From: Gammaproteobacteria bacterium
Lineage (GTDB): Bacteria > Pseudomonadota > Gammaproteobacteria > Steroidobacterales > Steroidobacteraceae
Reading direction: 5' to 3'
DNA: 39,014 nt
NCBI GenBank assembly: GCA_011391405.1
Contig: JAABQQ010000143.1
Location: 1 to 39,014, forward strand
Shown here: in pieces, positions 28,071-36,402 of the stretch
Position numbering within the stretch: the first letter of the stretch is position 1
Layout of the letters: each line of letters opens with the position of its first letter
Position numbers and translations under genes: made by a program
The notes under the pieces: model-generated
Database searches by the model: none
Told to the model about the DNA's origin: nothing
The model's input: the letters and a program-made list of their open reading frames with translations, nothing else

Positions 28071-28697
28071 TCAGACTTTTTCGTGGGAGTGGGCGAGTTC
28101 GACGAGGTGCCGTTCCTCGTCCAGGCCGGGCACGTGCAGCTTGTGCACGGCCACGACCTTCCAGCCGCTGAAGCCTTTGGCCAGCTCGTCGGTCGGATAG
28201 CGGCCCTTCATCGCGAGCAGGCGCCCGCCGCCGGCCACGAGTCCGCCCGCATTCTTGACCAGGCCCGCAAGCTGGCCGACCGCACGCGCGATCACCGTGT
28301 CGAAGCGGACCGCAGGCTGATAGGCCTCGGCCCGCGCCTGCGCGACCTCGACGTTGGTCAGTGCGAGCGTGTCGCGGACGTGTTCGAGGAAGCGGCACTT
28401 CTTGCCGATCGATTCGACCAGGACGAAATGCAGGCCCGGCACGACGATCGCGAGCGGAATGCCGGGGAAGCCGGCGCCGCTGCCAATGTCCGCGACGCGC
28501 CTGCCGCGCAGCCAGGGCACCAGCGTCAGGCTGTCGAGGATGTGCTTCGTGATCTGCGCCGGTCGCTCGCGGATGGCCGTGAGGTTCATGCGCGTGTTCC
28601 AGTCGTCGAGCAGGTCGAGGTGCTGGAGCAGTTTTGCGCACTGCGCTGCGTCGAGTTCGATGCCGAGGCCGCGGGCGCCGTCGAGGAGAGTGGTCAT
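28071..28697 (-). CDS. rsmG: 16S rRNA (guanine-527-N7)-methyltransferase
   Basis: This 208-residue SAM-dependent enzyme methylates G527 of 16S rRNA; loss gives low-level streptomycin resistance in known species. The SAM-binding motif is VADIGSGAGFPGIPLAI (68-84), followed by LVESIGKKCRFLEHV. I used ATG 28697 (MTTLLDGARGLGI), because the frame open further upstream adds an Ala-rich stretch not seen in the family. The gene usually follows mnmG; here an ion channel gene is upstream. Confidence 0.95.
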   Translation of the reverse strand: MTTLLDGARGLGIELDAAQCAKLLQHLDLLDDWNTRMNLTAIRERPAQITKHILDSLTLVPWLRGRRVADIGSGAGFPGIPLAIVVPGLHFVLVESIGKKCRFLEHVRDTLALTNVEVAQARAEAYQPAVRFDTVIARAVGQLAGLVKNAGGLVAGGGRLLAMKGRYPTDELAKGFSGWKVVAVHKLHVPGLDEERHLVELAHSHEKV

Positions 28698-28799
28698 GCA
28701 GCAAGGATACCGCTTCGTGTCCGCAGCAGCACCGGCGCGAGCCCTTGCCGCGGCATCGCCCACGGTGCGGTGCTGTCTGGCGAGGTGAGAGCCGACCGG

Positions 28800-29486
28800 T
28801 CAGTCCCGCCGCTGGGACGAGTACATCCCGACAAATATCGCGACCACGACCGCGACATAGAACTGCCCGGTCACGGCCTCGATCATGGCCAGCGTGCGCG
28901 CCGTAGCCGTGGCCGGCAGGATGTCGCCGTAACCGACGGTCGCGAGCGTCACCAGGCTGAAGTAGGTCATGTCCGACTGCAACAGGTGCACCGGCCGGTT
29001 GGCCACCTCGACGGGCAGCGAGAAGCTCGCCGGATTCCAAGTGATCATGCACACGTAGATCTGTGCAAACAGCACCGCCACCAGCAGGTACGCCGCAATG
29101 GTGGCGAAGATGCTGTCGAGCGTCAGCGTTCGCTCGCGCAGCACGAACGCGAGCATGCCCGCCGCGAGCATGGCCATCAGGGGCACCAGGGACAGCAGCT
29201 CGAGCGTGCGGGACCAGCGCCAGGCCGGGTGCTCGGTCGTGGCAATTGACAGCAGCGTGCCGGCGACGGATGCCAGCCAGAGCACGATCAGCACGTTGCG
29301 AAACCTGCTCAACTGCGGATTGGCCCACACCGTGACCAGCACCGTGACCAGCATGAAGGCTTCCAGCAGCAGCTGCACGCGCCAGTCGCCTTTAAGCAGG
29401 GGCGTCAGCAGCAGCCAGGCGCACATCAGCAGCGTGAGCATGAGGAAACGCCACTGAGCGAATACCAACGCTTCTGGTCTACTCAT
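28800..29486 (-). CDS. Potassium-channel-like membrane protein
   Basis: This 228-residue membrane protein has about six hydrophobic segments. The last two flank a pore loop carrying the K+ selectivity filter TVGYGD (183-188, in LVTLATVGYGDILP). There is no RCK/TrkA-N regulatory domain and no obvious Arg-rich voltage sensor. It is therefore a small, unregulated-looking two-pore-helix channel with four extra helices. Its role and gating are unknown. It stands 102 nt upstream of rsmG on the same strand, in the place where mnmG is commonly found. Confidence 0.82.
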   Translation of the reverse strand: MSRPEALVFAQWRFLMLTLLMCAWLLLTPLLKGDWRVQLLLEAFMLVTVLVTVWANPQLSRFRNVLIVLWLASVAGTLLSIATTEHPAWRWSRTLELLSLVPLMAMLAAGMLAFVLRERTLTLDSIFATIAAYLLVAVLFAQIYVCMITWNPASFSLPVEVANRPVHLLQSDMTYFSLVTLATVGYGDILPATATARTLAMIEAVTGQFYVAVVVAIFVGMYSSQRRD

Positions 29487-29580
29487 TAGCCGCGGCCACG
29501 TCGATGCAGTCTGACATCGGCGCAGAATACACCAGCCCCGTCACGCCGAGACGGGAGGGGCCGAAGCGCTGTGGTCGGCG

Positions 29581-32500
29581 CTATAGACGTGAGGTGGCCG
29601 CGAGCGACTCCGCTTTGGTCACTTCCTTGACGTTGTCGTCGGAGTTGCGATCGATCCACTTGTTGAACGGATCGACACCCGCGTAGTTCGGCTCCTTGTC
29701 GGTCACGATCGCCAGCGTCTGCTTGCCACTGCGCACAGGCATCCGCGTGACGGCGAGCACGCTCGATCTGGCGTAACCCTTGCGACCCGGCTCGACCGTG
29801 AATGCGCCGACATCGAACATCTCAACGAGCGGCGCCTCGGTCTCCTTGCCCTTGCCATCGGCATGGAGCTTGCGCGCGTCCACCTCGAGCGTGACGTCCC
29901 AGCGGCCATCGGTCCGGCGCTTCGCTTTCGCGCCCGTCACTTTCACGTCGTAAAGCGTGATCTTCTCGAACAGGTCCGTGATCAGCTGCTGATGCTCGGG
30001 ACCGGCCACCGCGCGGAACCGTTTGATGAGGTCCGTCGAGTTGGCGTACGGGGCCGGCTTGAATGCGAATTCCGCGATCAGGCCCCGCAGCGCCTCGTTG
30101 ACCTTGTCCGCACCGATCTGGTCCTTGAGCAGGTACAGCGCGAGACCGCCCTTCTGGTAATGGATGTAAGGCTGGTTCTCGACGCGCACCAGCGGCAGCT
30201 CCTCGAGCACTTCACCGCCGCGCGAGCGGAGGTAGCGGTCGAGTTCGTATTTCAGGAACTTGCGGATCTGCTCCGGCCCGTACATCTGCTCCATCACCAT
30301 CAGCGCGGAATACTGCGCCAGTGATTCGACGATGAAGGTACCGCCCTGCTGATCGGCGCTGATGACCTGGTGACCCCACCACTGGTGCCCGACCTCGTGC
30401 GCCGTGACGTAGGTGACCATGTCGATCTTCTCGGGATCGCGGTAGTCCGCGACGAAGCCGATACCTTCCGAGTACGGAATCGTGTTGGCGAAGGACTGCG
30501 CGAAGCTCGCATAGTCCGGAAACTCCAGGATGCGTACCTGGCGGAACTGGAATGGGCTGAATTGCGCGGTGAAGTACTCCAGCGAGGCCTTCATCGCCGC
30601 GTGCATGCGTTCGATGTTGTAACGGTGCGCAGGATCGTAATAAACGGCCAGCTCGACGTTCTTCCAGCGATCCTTCGCCACCGCGTAGCGGGCCGACTGC
30701 ACGGAGAAAAAGTTGTTGATCGGGGCGTCGCTGCGATAGCGAATCGTGCGGCGGCCGCCCGCGACGGTATCGGATTCACGGTAACCCGGCGCAATGGCGA
30801 TCTGATCCGCCGTGGTCGAGATCGTGATGTCCAGGTTCACCCAGTCGCTGTCGTGACGCAGCCCGCTGAACGCGCGTGCACTCTCGTCCTCGAGCTTCGC
30901 GGGGCGCAGTTCGGGCGGCAGGCCGTGCTTGCGGCGCTTCGCACGCTCCTGCAGCAAACCCTCTCGGCTCATGCCGAGCATCGGCGCGATCTCCGTGTTG
31001 TCGAGGAACGTGCCGTTGCGGACGATGCGGCGCTCGTTGTCCGAATTGCGGAAGCCCTTCTGCTCACGCAGCGTCTCGAACGTGATACGACGGACTTCGA
31101 GCGGCACCATCGGACGATCGAACTGGTAGATCCGGTAATCCTGACCGGCGTGCTCCTGCTTGAGCTTCGCGCCCTCGACGTCGAGTTTCGTCATCTGCAA
31201 CGGCTTGAGCCAGCGCACGTGCACTGCGTTGAGTGGCTGGCCGGTGCGGTTCTGGATCACGTACGTGCCACGCGTGACGGCCCGCGGTTCACCTGGATAC
31301 AGCGCAACGTCGAGCGTCACGTCGCTGATGCGCGGCTGCGGCACGTTTTCGTAGCCGATCAGGGCCTTTTCGTAGTCGGCCTGGTCACGTTCACGACCCA
31401 GCGTCGTCGTGTATTCGTTCACGATGTTGGTGTTGTAGTAGATCCAGCCGCCAAGGCCGACCATCGCGACGACGGATGCAGCCGCCACCAGTCCCGGGGT
31501 ACCGCGGAGTTTTCGCGGCAGGTGCGCCAGACGCGTCTTGAGCAGCGCGCCAATGCCGCGAGGCCAGAGCGCGTACGCCAGGACGGCAAGCAGGACCGCC
31601 GCGGCCGACCAATAGGCGCGGAACCACCAGGCGAAGCGTCCGAAATCACCTTGTCCGTTCATGTCGGAGAGCGGCGTGCCGGGGTTGCCCGCGTACTGAT
31701 AGAGGTTGTGCTCGAAACCGAGTCGATCGAAGGTTGTCTGGCCGACCACGAACAGCAACATCAGCATCCAGCCGAAGGTCTTGTGCGACACGAGCGTCTG
31801 CATGAAGATCGCCAGCACCGCGAACAGCACCACGCTCACGGTCGTCGGCAGGACGTACCAGAAAAGATACTTGCCGACCTCGAGCTCGAAATAGCCCTTG
31901 AGCAGCTGCACGACGATCGCCGCGAGCACACTCGCCGCCAGGGTGGAAAACAGGACGATCGAGATCGAGAGAATCTTCGGCACGACGAATGCCCAGTCGG
32001 GCGCCGGAGTCGAGTCGATGATCTCGTGCATGCGGCGGTCGCGGTCGCGCCAGACGAGTTCACCCGCGTAGTAGATCGCGATGATCAGCGGAATGATCGT
32101 GAAGGCGCCTTGCAGCGCTTCGATCATGATCCGCGTGACGGGATGGATCGTGTTGCCGTACCTCTCGTCGGCGTACCAGAGCGAGGCCAGCGAGTTCACG
32201 AAACCGATGCCGAGCAGCACGATGAAGGCGGGGCTGCGAATGGCGGCCGCAACGTCGAACCTGGCGAGTGCCCAGAGCTGGCTCCAGCCCGCATCGCCCG
32301 ACGGTTTCGTCTGCCCGGCCGGTGTGGCGGCAGCGCGCGCGGCGAGCACCGGATGCAGGTAGTCCGATGTGCCTGGCGCCTTGGCTGCAGCTTCGCGGTC
32401 TCCCGTCGCGGCGCGCGAATAGATTGCCCAGGCGAGGCCGAGCAACGCGAAAGCGACGCCCACCCATAAAACGCGGTTCCAGAGAATGTAACCGGCGAAG

Positions 32501-33198
32501 TCGGGGATCTGCGTGTTGCGCTCGGCGGCGGTCCAGTAACGGGTGGCCTGGTCGTACGCACCGAGGCCGAACGGATCGACCAGCGCGACTGTATTGATGA
32601 ACTCCGGCCGCGACAGGAAGCTTGTTGCGACGAGGTAGAGCACCAGGAACACGATGACGCCGACGTACGTCCACATCATCGAGCGCGTGGCGGTCGCGAT
32701 CGCGAAGAACCCTGCGCCGGTAACGAACAGCGTCGGCACGCAGAGCAGCAGGTAGACGTAGGCGTAGTGCCACAGGTTGAAGGGTCCGAGCACCTCGGGA
32801 TCGAGCCACGGCATCGCGGCGCCGAGGATCATGCCGAGTGGTGCGCTCAGGAACAGCAGGCAACCCGCGAAAAACGCGCCCGTGAATCGGCCAAACAGGT
32901 AGTCGAAGCGTGAAAGGCGCGTCGAATGGATGATCGGGCCGAATCCGGTCTCGTCGTCGCGCACCACGACGTTGGCGACGAACGCCGTCAGGATGAAGAC
33001 CGAAAAGACGGTCATGACCATCAGCGTCTGGGCGATGGCGTAGGGCGAGTTCTTCCAGACGTTGCCACCGGAACCGATCTGGACGTTGTCGGAGGCGGTG
33101 GCAGCGAACGTGAGCAGCAGGAAGATGGCGAAAGTCACCCAGAACGCGGGGGACTTGAGCTGGTAGCGCAGCTCGAAGGCGGCGACGGACTTGAACAT
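29581..33198 (-). CDS. ABC-2 type permease fused to a periplasmic M1-family metallopeptidase
   Basis: This 1205-residue protein has two blocks of membrane helices (about 15-260 and 320-590), matching two tandem ABC-2 permease halves. One helix follows, then a soluble M1 domain (about 620-1150). The zinc site is HEVGHQWWGH, with H934, E935 and H938, and E958 in VESLAQYSAL as third ligand. The Glu is 19 residues after the second His, one more than in classical M1 enzymes; I recall this spacing from the permease-fused group. The domain should face the periplasm. No GAMEN exopeptidase motif is evident. The ATPase gene lies 8 nt upstream in the same operon. It probably moves or trims peptides, with the substrate unknown. 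Confidence 0.85.
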   Translation of the reverse strand: MFKSVAAFELRYQLKSPAFWVTFAIFLLLTFAATASDNVQIGSGGNVWKNSPYAIAQTLMVMTVFSVFILTAFVANVVVRDDETGFGPIIHSTRLSRFDYLFGRFTGAFFAGCLLFLSAPLGMILGAAMPWLDPEVLGPFNLWHYAYVYLLLCVPTLFVTGAGFFAIATATRSMMWTYVGVIVFLVLYLVATSFLSRPEFINTVALVDPFGLGAYDQATRYWTAAERNTQIPDFAGYILWNRVLWVGVAFALLGLAWAIYSRAATGDREAAAKAPGTSDYLHPVLAARAAATPAGQTKPSGDAGWSQLWALARFDVAAAIRSPAFIVLLGIGFVNSLASLWYADERYGNTIHPVTRIMIEALQGAFTIIPLIIAIYYAGELVWRDRDRRMHEIIDSTPAPDWAFVVPKILSISIVLFSTLAASVLAAIVVQLLKGYFELEVGKYLFWYVLPTTVSVVLFAVLAIFMQTLVSHKTFGWMLMLLFVVGQTTFDRLGFEHNLYQYAGNPGTPLSDMNGQGDFGRFAWWFRAYWSAAAVLLAVLAYALWPRGIGALLKTRLAHLPRKLRGTPGLVAAASVVAMVGLGGWIYYNTNIVNEYTTTLGRERDQADYEKALIGYENVPQPRISDVTLDVALYPGEPRAVTRGTYVIQNRTGQPLNAVHVRWLKPLQMTKLDVEGAKLKQEHAGQDYRIYQFDRPMVPLEVRRITFETLREQKGFRNSDNERRIVRNGTFLDNTEIAPMLGMSREGLLQERAKRRKHGLPPELRPAKLEDESARAFSGLRHDSDWVNLDITISTTADQIAIAPGYRESDTVAGGRRTIRYRSDAPINNFFSVQSARYAVAKDRWKNVELAVYYDPAHRYNIERMHAAMKASLEYFTAQFSPFQFRQVRILEFPDYASFAQSFANTIPYSEGIGFVADYRDPEKIDMVTYVTAHEVGHQWWGHQVISADQQGGTFIVESLAQYSALMVMEQMYGPEQIRKFLKYELDRYLRSRGGEVLEELPLVRVENQPYIHYQKGGLALYLLKDQIGADKVNEALRGLIAEFAFKPAPYANSTDLIKRFRAVAGPEHQQLITDLFEKITLYDVKVTGAKAKRRTDGRWDVTLEVDARKLHADGKGKETEAPLVEMFDVGAFTVEPGRKGYARSSVLAVTRMPVRSGKQTLAIVTDKEPNYAGVDPFNKWIDRNSDDNVKEVTKAESLAATSRL

Positions 33199-33206
33199 GG
33201 AGGGAC

Positions 33207-34088
33207 TCAGGCAGCCTGGCGGCGCGTGCCGGCCAGCGTCGAGAAGTACACGTCCTCGAGGCCGCCCTGCATCGGTTCGAAGCCATCGCCGGGATGTGCA
33301 TCGGCCAGTACGTGGATCACGGTGCGCCCACCGAAGAGTCGCGTGGCGATCACTTCGTGGTCACGCTGGTGCGCTCCGAGTTCGTCCTTGGCGATGGTCT
33401 TGCGCCAGACACGCCCGTTCATCGACGCAATCAATTGCAGCGGGGCGCCGATCTTGACGATGCGCCCGCTGGCGATGATCGCCATGTTGGGGCACAGGTC
33501 GGCCACGTCCTCGACGATGTGCGTCGACAGGATCACGACCACGTTCTCGCCGATCTCGGCCAGCAGGTTCAGGAACCGGTTGCGCTCTTCGGGATCGAGG
33601 CCGGCGGTGGGCTCGTCGACGATGATCAGCTGCGGCTGGCCAATGAGCGCCTGCGCGATGCCGAACCGTTGCCGCATGCCGCCTGAGAATCCCGCGAGCG
33701 CTTTCTTGCGCACGTCCCACAGGTTGACCTGGTGCAGCAGCGCATCGACGGTCTCGCGGCGTTCCTTGCCGTTGGCAAACCCCTTGAGCACCGCGAGGTG
33801 ATCGAGCATGTCGAGCGCCGTGACGCGCGGGTAGACCCCGAAGTCCTGCGGCAGGTAGCCAAGGGTGCGGCGCAGTGCGTCGGGGCTGGCGAGCACATCG
33901 AGATCGCCGAAACGAATCGCGCCCTGCGTTGGGATCTGCAACGTCGCGATGCAGCGCATCAGTGACGACTTGCCCGCTCCATTGGGGCCGAGCAGGCCGA
34001 ACATGCCTCGCGGTACCTCCAGCGTGACGCCGTCGAGCGCACGCGTGCCGTTGGGATAGACGTGGGTCAGGTTGTCGATGCGCAGCAT
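33207..34088 (-). CDS. ABC transporter ATP-binding protein
   Basis: This 293-residue cytoplasmic ATPase is the partner of the permease-peptidase fusion. Walker A is GPNGAGKSS (34-42), the Q-loop Gln is in LPQDFG (79-84), the ABC signature is FSGGMRQ (134-140), and Walker B is LIIVDEP (154-160). A C-terminal extension after about residue 220 is the short extra domain common to ABC-2 exporters. A G-rich Shine-Dalgarno (GGGGGGAT) precedes the ATG at 34088. It starts the operon, with its own promoter and palindrome upstream. Confidence 0.93.
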   Translation of the reverse strand: MLRIDNLTHVYPNGTRALDGVTLEVPRGMFGLLGPNGAGKSSLMRCIATLQIPTQGAIRFGDLDVLASPDALRRTLGYLPQDFGVYPRVTALDMLDHLAVLKGFANGKERRETVDALLHQVNLWDVRKKALAGFSGGMRQRFGIAQALIGQPQLIIVDEPTAGLDPEERNRFLNLLAEIGENVVVILSTHIVEDVADLCPNMAIIASGRIVKIGAPLQLIASMNGRVWRKTIAKDELGAHQRDHEVIATRLFGGRTVIHVLADAHPGDGFEPMQGGLEDVYFSTLAGTRRQAA

Positions 34089-34135
34089 GGTGGATCCCCC
34101 CCGGGCCGGGTCTGGGCCGGCTTTTGACTGGAGGC

Positions 34136-34165
34136 ATCCTAGGATGACATTGGTGTTGTAGTCAA
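34136..34165 (-). promoter_or_regulatory. Predicted sigma70 promoter of the ABC/peptidase operon
   Basis: On the minus strand, -35 TTGACT (34165-34160) and -10 TAGGAT (34141-34136) are 18 bp apart. The start would be near 34129, about 41 nt before the ATG. The -35 lies within the palindrome at 34157-34170. Confidence 0.5.
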
Positions 34166-34170
34166 CTACA
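34157..34170. promoter_or_regulatory. Palindromic operator candidate over the -35 of the ABC operon
   Basis: TGTAGT and ACTACA flank a 2-bp centre. Its place over the -35 fits a repressor site. ABC-2 exporter operons are often controlled by small GntR (YtrA-type) or PadR repressors, but no such gene is in the window. Confidence 0.45.
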
Positions 34171-34246
34171 TCACTATGTCAGATAGGCCTGACTTACAAG
34201 GAGGCGTGGGTCGCGGGTGCAGTCCGGAAGCCCGTTGAGGGGGTCG

Positions 34247-35218
34247 TCAGTTACGGACCGTCATCGACACTAACTCATTGACTGGTATGGCCTCGAGCTT
34301 TGCCCGGTCCGCGAACATTGCGGCGAGCTTGCCGGCCTGCACCGCCGGGAAATGTACCGCCACACAGGCGGCAAACCGGTCACGAACACGATCTGCGACG
34401 GCGGGTGCTGCAGCAACGGCCCGCCAGTTCTGGTCGAGCTCAGCCATCACGGCACGTTGCATGGCGACCTCGTTGCTCGGCGGCGCAAGCGGCAGAGGTG
34501 CTGTCGGTCCCGCCAGGGTGATGAGCGCGAGACGCACCCCGCGGCTGGTCGCGTCGCCGAGACGCCAGTGTTCATGCCCGTCCAGGTCGGCAGTCGTGCC
34601 TGGGTGCCTGGTTGCATGCCTTTCGCGGCGTGCAATGGCGATCGCGGCGGCAACCTGATCCTCGGTGCCACCCAGCAGCGTGACCGCGCATGCAGCAGAC
34701 GCGTGTCGCGTCAGCGCACAGCGCTCTGTTGCGCTCGCTATCGTAAGGTTGCCCTCGGTCACCGCCTCGTTCCCGCGGACCGACCGAACCCATTCAAACG
34801 ACGCGAGCTCATGCGCGCGGATAAGGGCCGCGAACAGGTCGCGCACCCGCGGCGGGCTGTCGCCTTCAGCGATCGCCTTGCGCGCACGATAGTCGGCCAC
34901 GGCAAGTATCGCACCGAGGTTATCGGCGAGATGCCCGGACGCCGTTGCCAGCGCGGGGTCGTTCGCCTGCAGCCAGCTGACCATCGTCCCGACGTTGAAC
35001 GCCGCCTGCACGGGATCGAGTTGATATGACGTGCCGGGCACGCGCGCCCCAAAAGCCATCGTTGCGCCGGGCACGAGCGAACCGAGCAGCCGCGTGCATG
35101 CCGGATCCTGCAGCGCCCTGAATGCGCACGCGAGCGAGTCGATGAGCGAGAGGAATGCCACTTCGGACGCGGCTTCCGCGAGAACACGCGGCGTATGATC
35201 GTGCGCGGCGACGTCCAT
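34247..35218 (-). CDS. Internally shortened MmgE/PrpD (2-methylcitrate dehydratase) homologue, 323 aa
   Basis: It is clearly related to PrpD at both ends. LIDSLACAFRALQDPAC, QLDPVQAAFNVGTMVSWL (66-83) and GHLADNLGAILAVADY (95-110) come first, then GDATSRGVRLAL (221-232) and the C-terminal DRAKLEAIPVNE (304-315). Full PrpD is about 480 residues. Here about 150 residues after GDATSR are missing, replaced by a short linker, so most of the second domain is gone. Conserved positions near the substrate pocket also differ: NDPALATASGHLADN stands where PrpD has NDTWLAAEWGHPSDN, as I remember it. The frame is intact and the start overlaps the prpF stop as TGATG, so it is probably translated. It is likely not a working dehydratase. 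Confidence 0.75.
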   Translation of the reverse strand: MDVAAHDHTPRVLAEAASEVAFLSLIDSLACAFRALQDPACTRLLGSLVPGATMAFGARVPGTSYQLDPVQAAFNVGTMVSWLQANDPALATASGHLADNLGAILAVADYRARKAIAEGDSPPRVRDLFAALIRAHELASFEWVRSVRGNEAVTEGNLTIASATERCALTRHASAACAVTLLGGTEDQVAAAIAIARRERHATRHPGTTADLDGHEHWRLGDATSRGVRLALITLAGPTAPLPLAPPSNEVAMQRAVMAELDQNWRAVAAAPAVADRVRDRFAACVAVHFPAVQAGKLAAMFADRAKLEAIPVNELVSMTVRN

Positions 35219-36402
35219 CAGGTTGCTGGAACTCGCACTCGCCCTTCCATCAGCACCCGGGCACTACGGCTCATGATCGCCCTGGTCACGGTCCATTCGT
35301 CGCCGACCCGCGTGGCTTCCGCGCCGACACGCAACGTGCCGGAGGGATGACCAAAGCGCACCGCGGTGCGTGCACCACCGCCGGCCGCGAGATTCACCAG
35401 CGTGCCGGGAATTGCCGCGGCGGTACCAATGGCGACCGCTGCGGTGCCCATCATCGCGTGATGGAGCTTGCCCATCGACAACGCGCGCACCAGCAAGTCG
35501 ATGTCGGCGGCAGCGACACGCTTGCCGCTCGACGCCGTGTAGTCGGCCGGCCCCGCGACGAATGCGACCTTCGGTGTGTGCTGCCGCGTGGCCGCTTCGT
35601 CGAGGTGCTTGATGAGACCCATGCGCAGCGCGCCCTGCGCGCGAATAGTTTCAAACATGGCGAGCGCCTGCGCATCGCCGTTGACCGCGTCCTGCAGCTC
35701 GGTGCCGGTGTAGCCGATCGCCCCTGCGTTGACGAAGATCGTGGGGATGCCCGCGTTGATCATCGTGACTTTGAGTGTGCCGACCCCCGGCACCTCGAGA
35801 TCATCGACCAGGTTGCCGGTCGGGAACATGGCACCAACCGCACCATCGTCTGCGCCGGTTGGATCCATGAATTCGAGCTGCACTTCGGCGGCGGGGAAGG
35901 CCACGCCGTCGAGTTCGAAGTCACCCGTTTCCTGCACCGCGCCACTCGTGACCGGCACGTGGGCGATGATCGTCTTGCCGATGTTCGCCTGCCAGATGCG
36001 CACGACTGCAATACCGTCCCTGGGCACGCGATTCGCATCGACGAGGCCGCTGCTGATCGCGAACGGCCCTACTGCCGCCGACAGGTTGCCGCAGTTGCCG
36101 CTCCAGTCGACAAAGGGTTTGTCGATCGACACCTGGCCAAACAGGTAGTCGACGTCGTGATTTGCGTGTGTGCTTTTCGACACGATGGCCGTTTTGCTCG
36201 TGCTCGACGTTGCGCCACCGATCCCGTCGATCTGCTTGCCGTAGGGATCCGGACTGCCGATCACACGCAGCAGCAATGCATCGCGTGCCGCGCCCGGCGT
36301 CTGTGCGGCAACGGGCAGGTCCTGCAGGCGGAAGAACACGCCCTTGCTGGTGCCGCCACGCATGTAGGTGGCTGGAATGCTGATCTGCGGTGCGTGCGTC
36401 AC
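35218..36402 (-). CDS. prpF: 2-methylaconitate cis-trans isomerase PrpF
   Basis: This 394-residue enzyme works with AcnD in the 2-methylcitrate cycle, converting the AcnD product into the aconitate isomer used by aconitase. The diaminopimelate-epimerase-like fold shows ATYMRGGTSKGVFF at the N-terminus, SGNCGN (101-106) and GKLHHAMMGTAAVA near the C-terminus. The frame is open further upstream, but I chose GTG 36402 (MTHAPQISIPATYMRGG). That gives the family length and overlaps the acnD stop as GTGA. The stop overlaps the next gene by 1 nt. Confidence 0.92.
   Translation of the reverse strand: MTHAPQISIPATYMRGGTSKGVFFRLQDLPVAAQTPGAARDALLLRVIGSPDPYGKQIDGIGGATSSTSKTAIVSKSTHANHDVDYLFGQVSIDKPFVDWSGNCGNLSAAVGPFAISSGLVDANRVPRDGIAVVRIWQANIGKTIIAHVPVTSGAVQETGDFELDGVAFPAAEVQLEFMDPTGADDGAVGAMFPTGNLVDDLEVPGVGTLKVTMINAGIPTIFVNAGAIGYTGTELQDAVNGDAQALAMFETIRAQGALRMGLIKHLDEAATRQHTPKVAFVAGPADYTASSGKRVAAADIDLLVRALSMGKLHHAMMGTAAVAIGTAAAIPGTLVNLAAGGGARTAVRFGHPSGTLRVGAEATRVGDEWTVTRAIMSRSARVLMEGRVRVPAT

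Noticed and set aside
27225-29249. 674-codon plus-strand frame across parA, rsmG and the channel gene
   Set aside because: It spans three unrelated genes on the other strand and has no recognisable domain.
29537-29555. Inverted repeat CCCGTC/GACGGG after the permease-peptidase gene
   Set aside because: The stem is only 6 bp with no T-run, too weak to call a terminator in this base composition.
30370-32469. 699-codon plus-strand frame opposite the permease-peptidase gene
   Set aside because: It is low-complexity Arg/Asp/Val-rich sequence with no motif, a shadow of the real gene.
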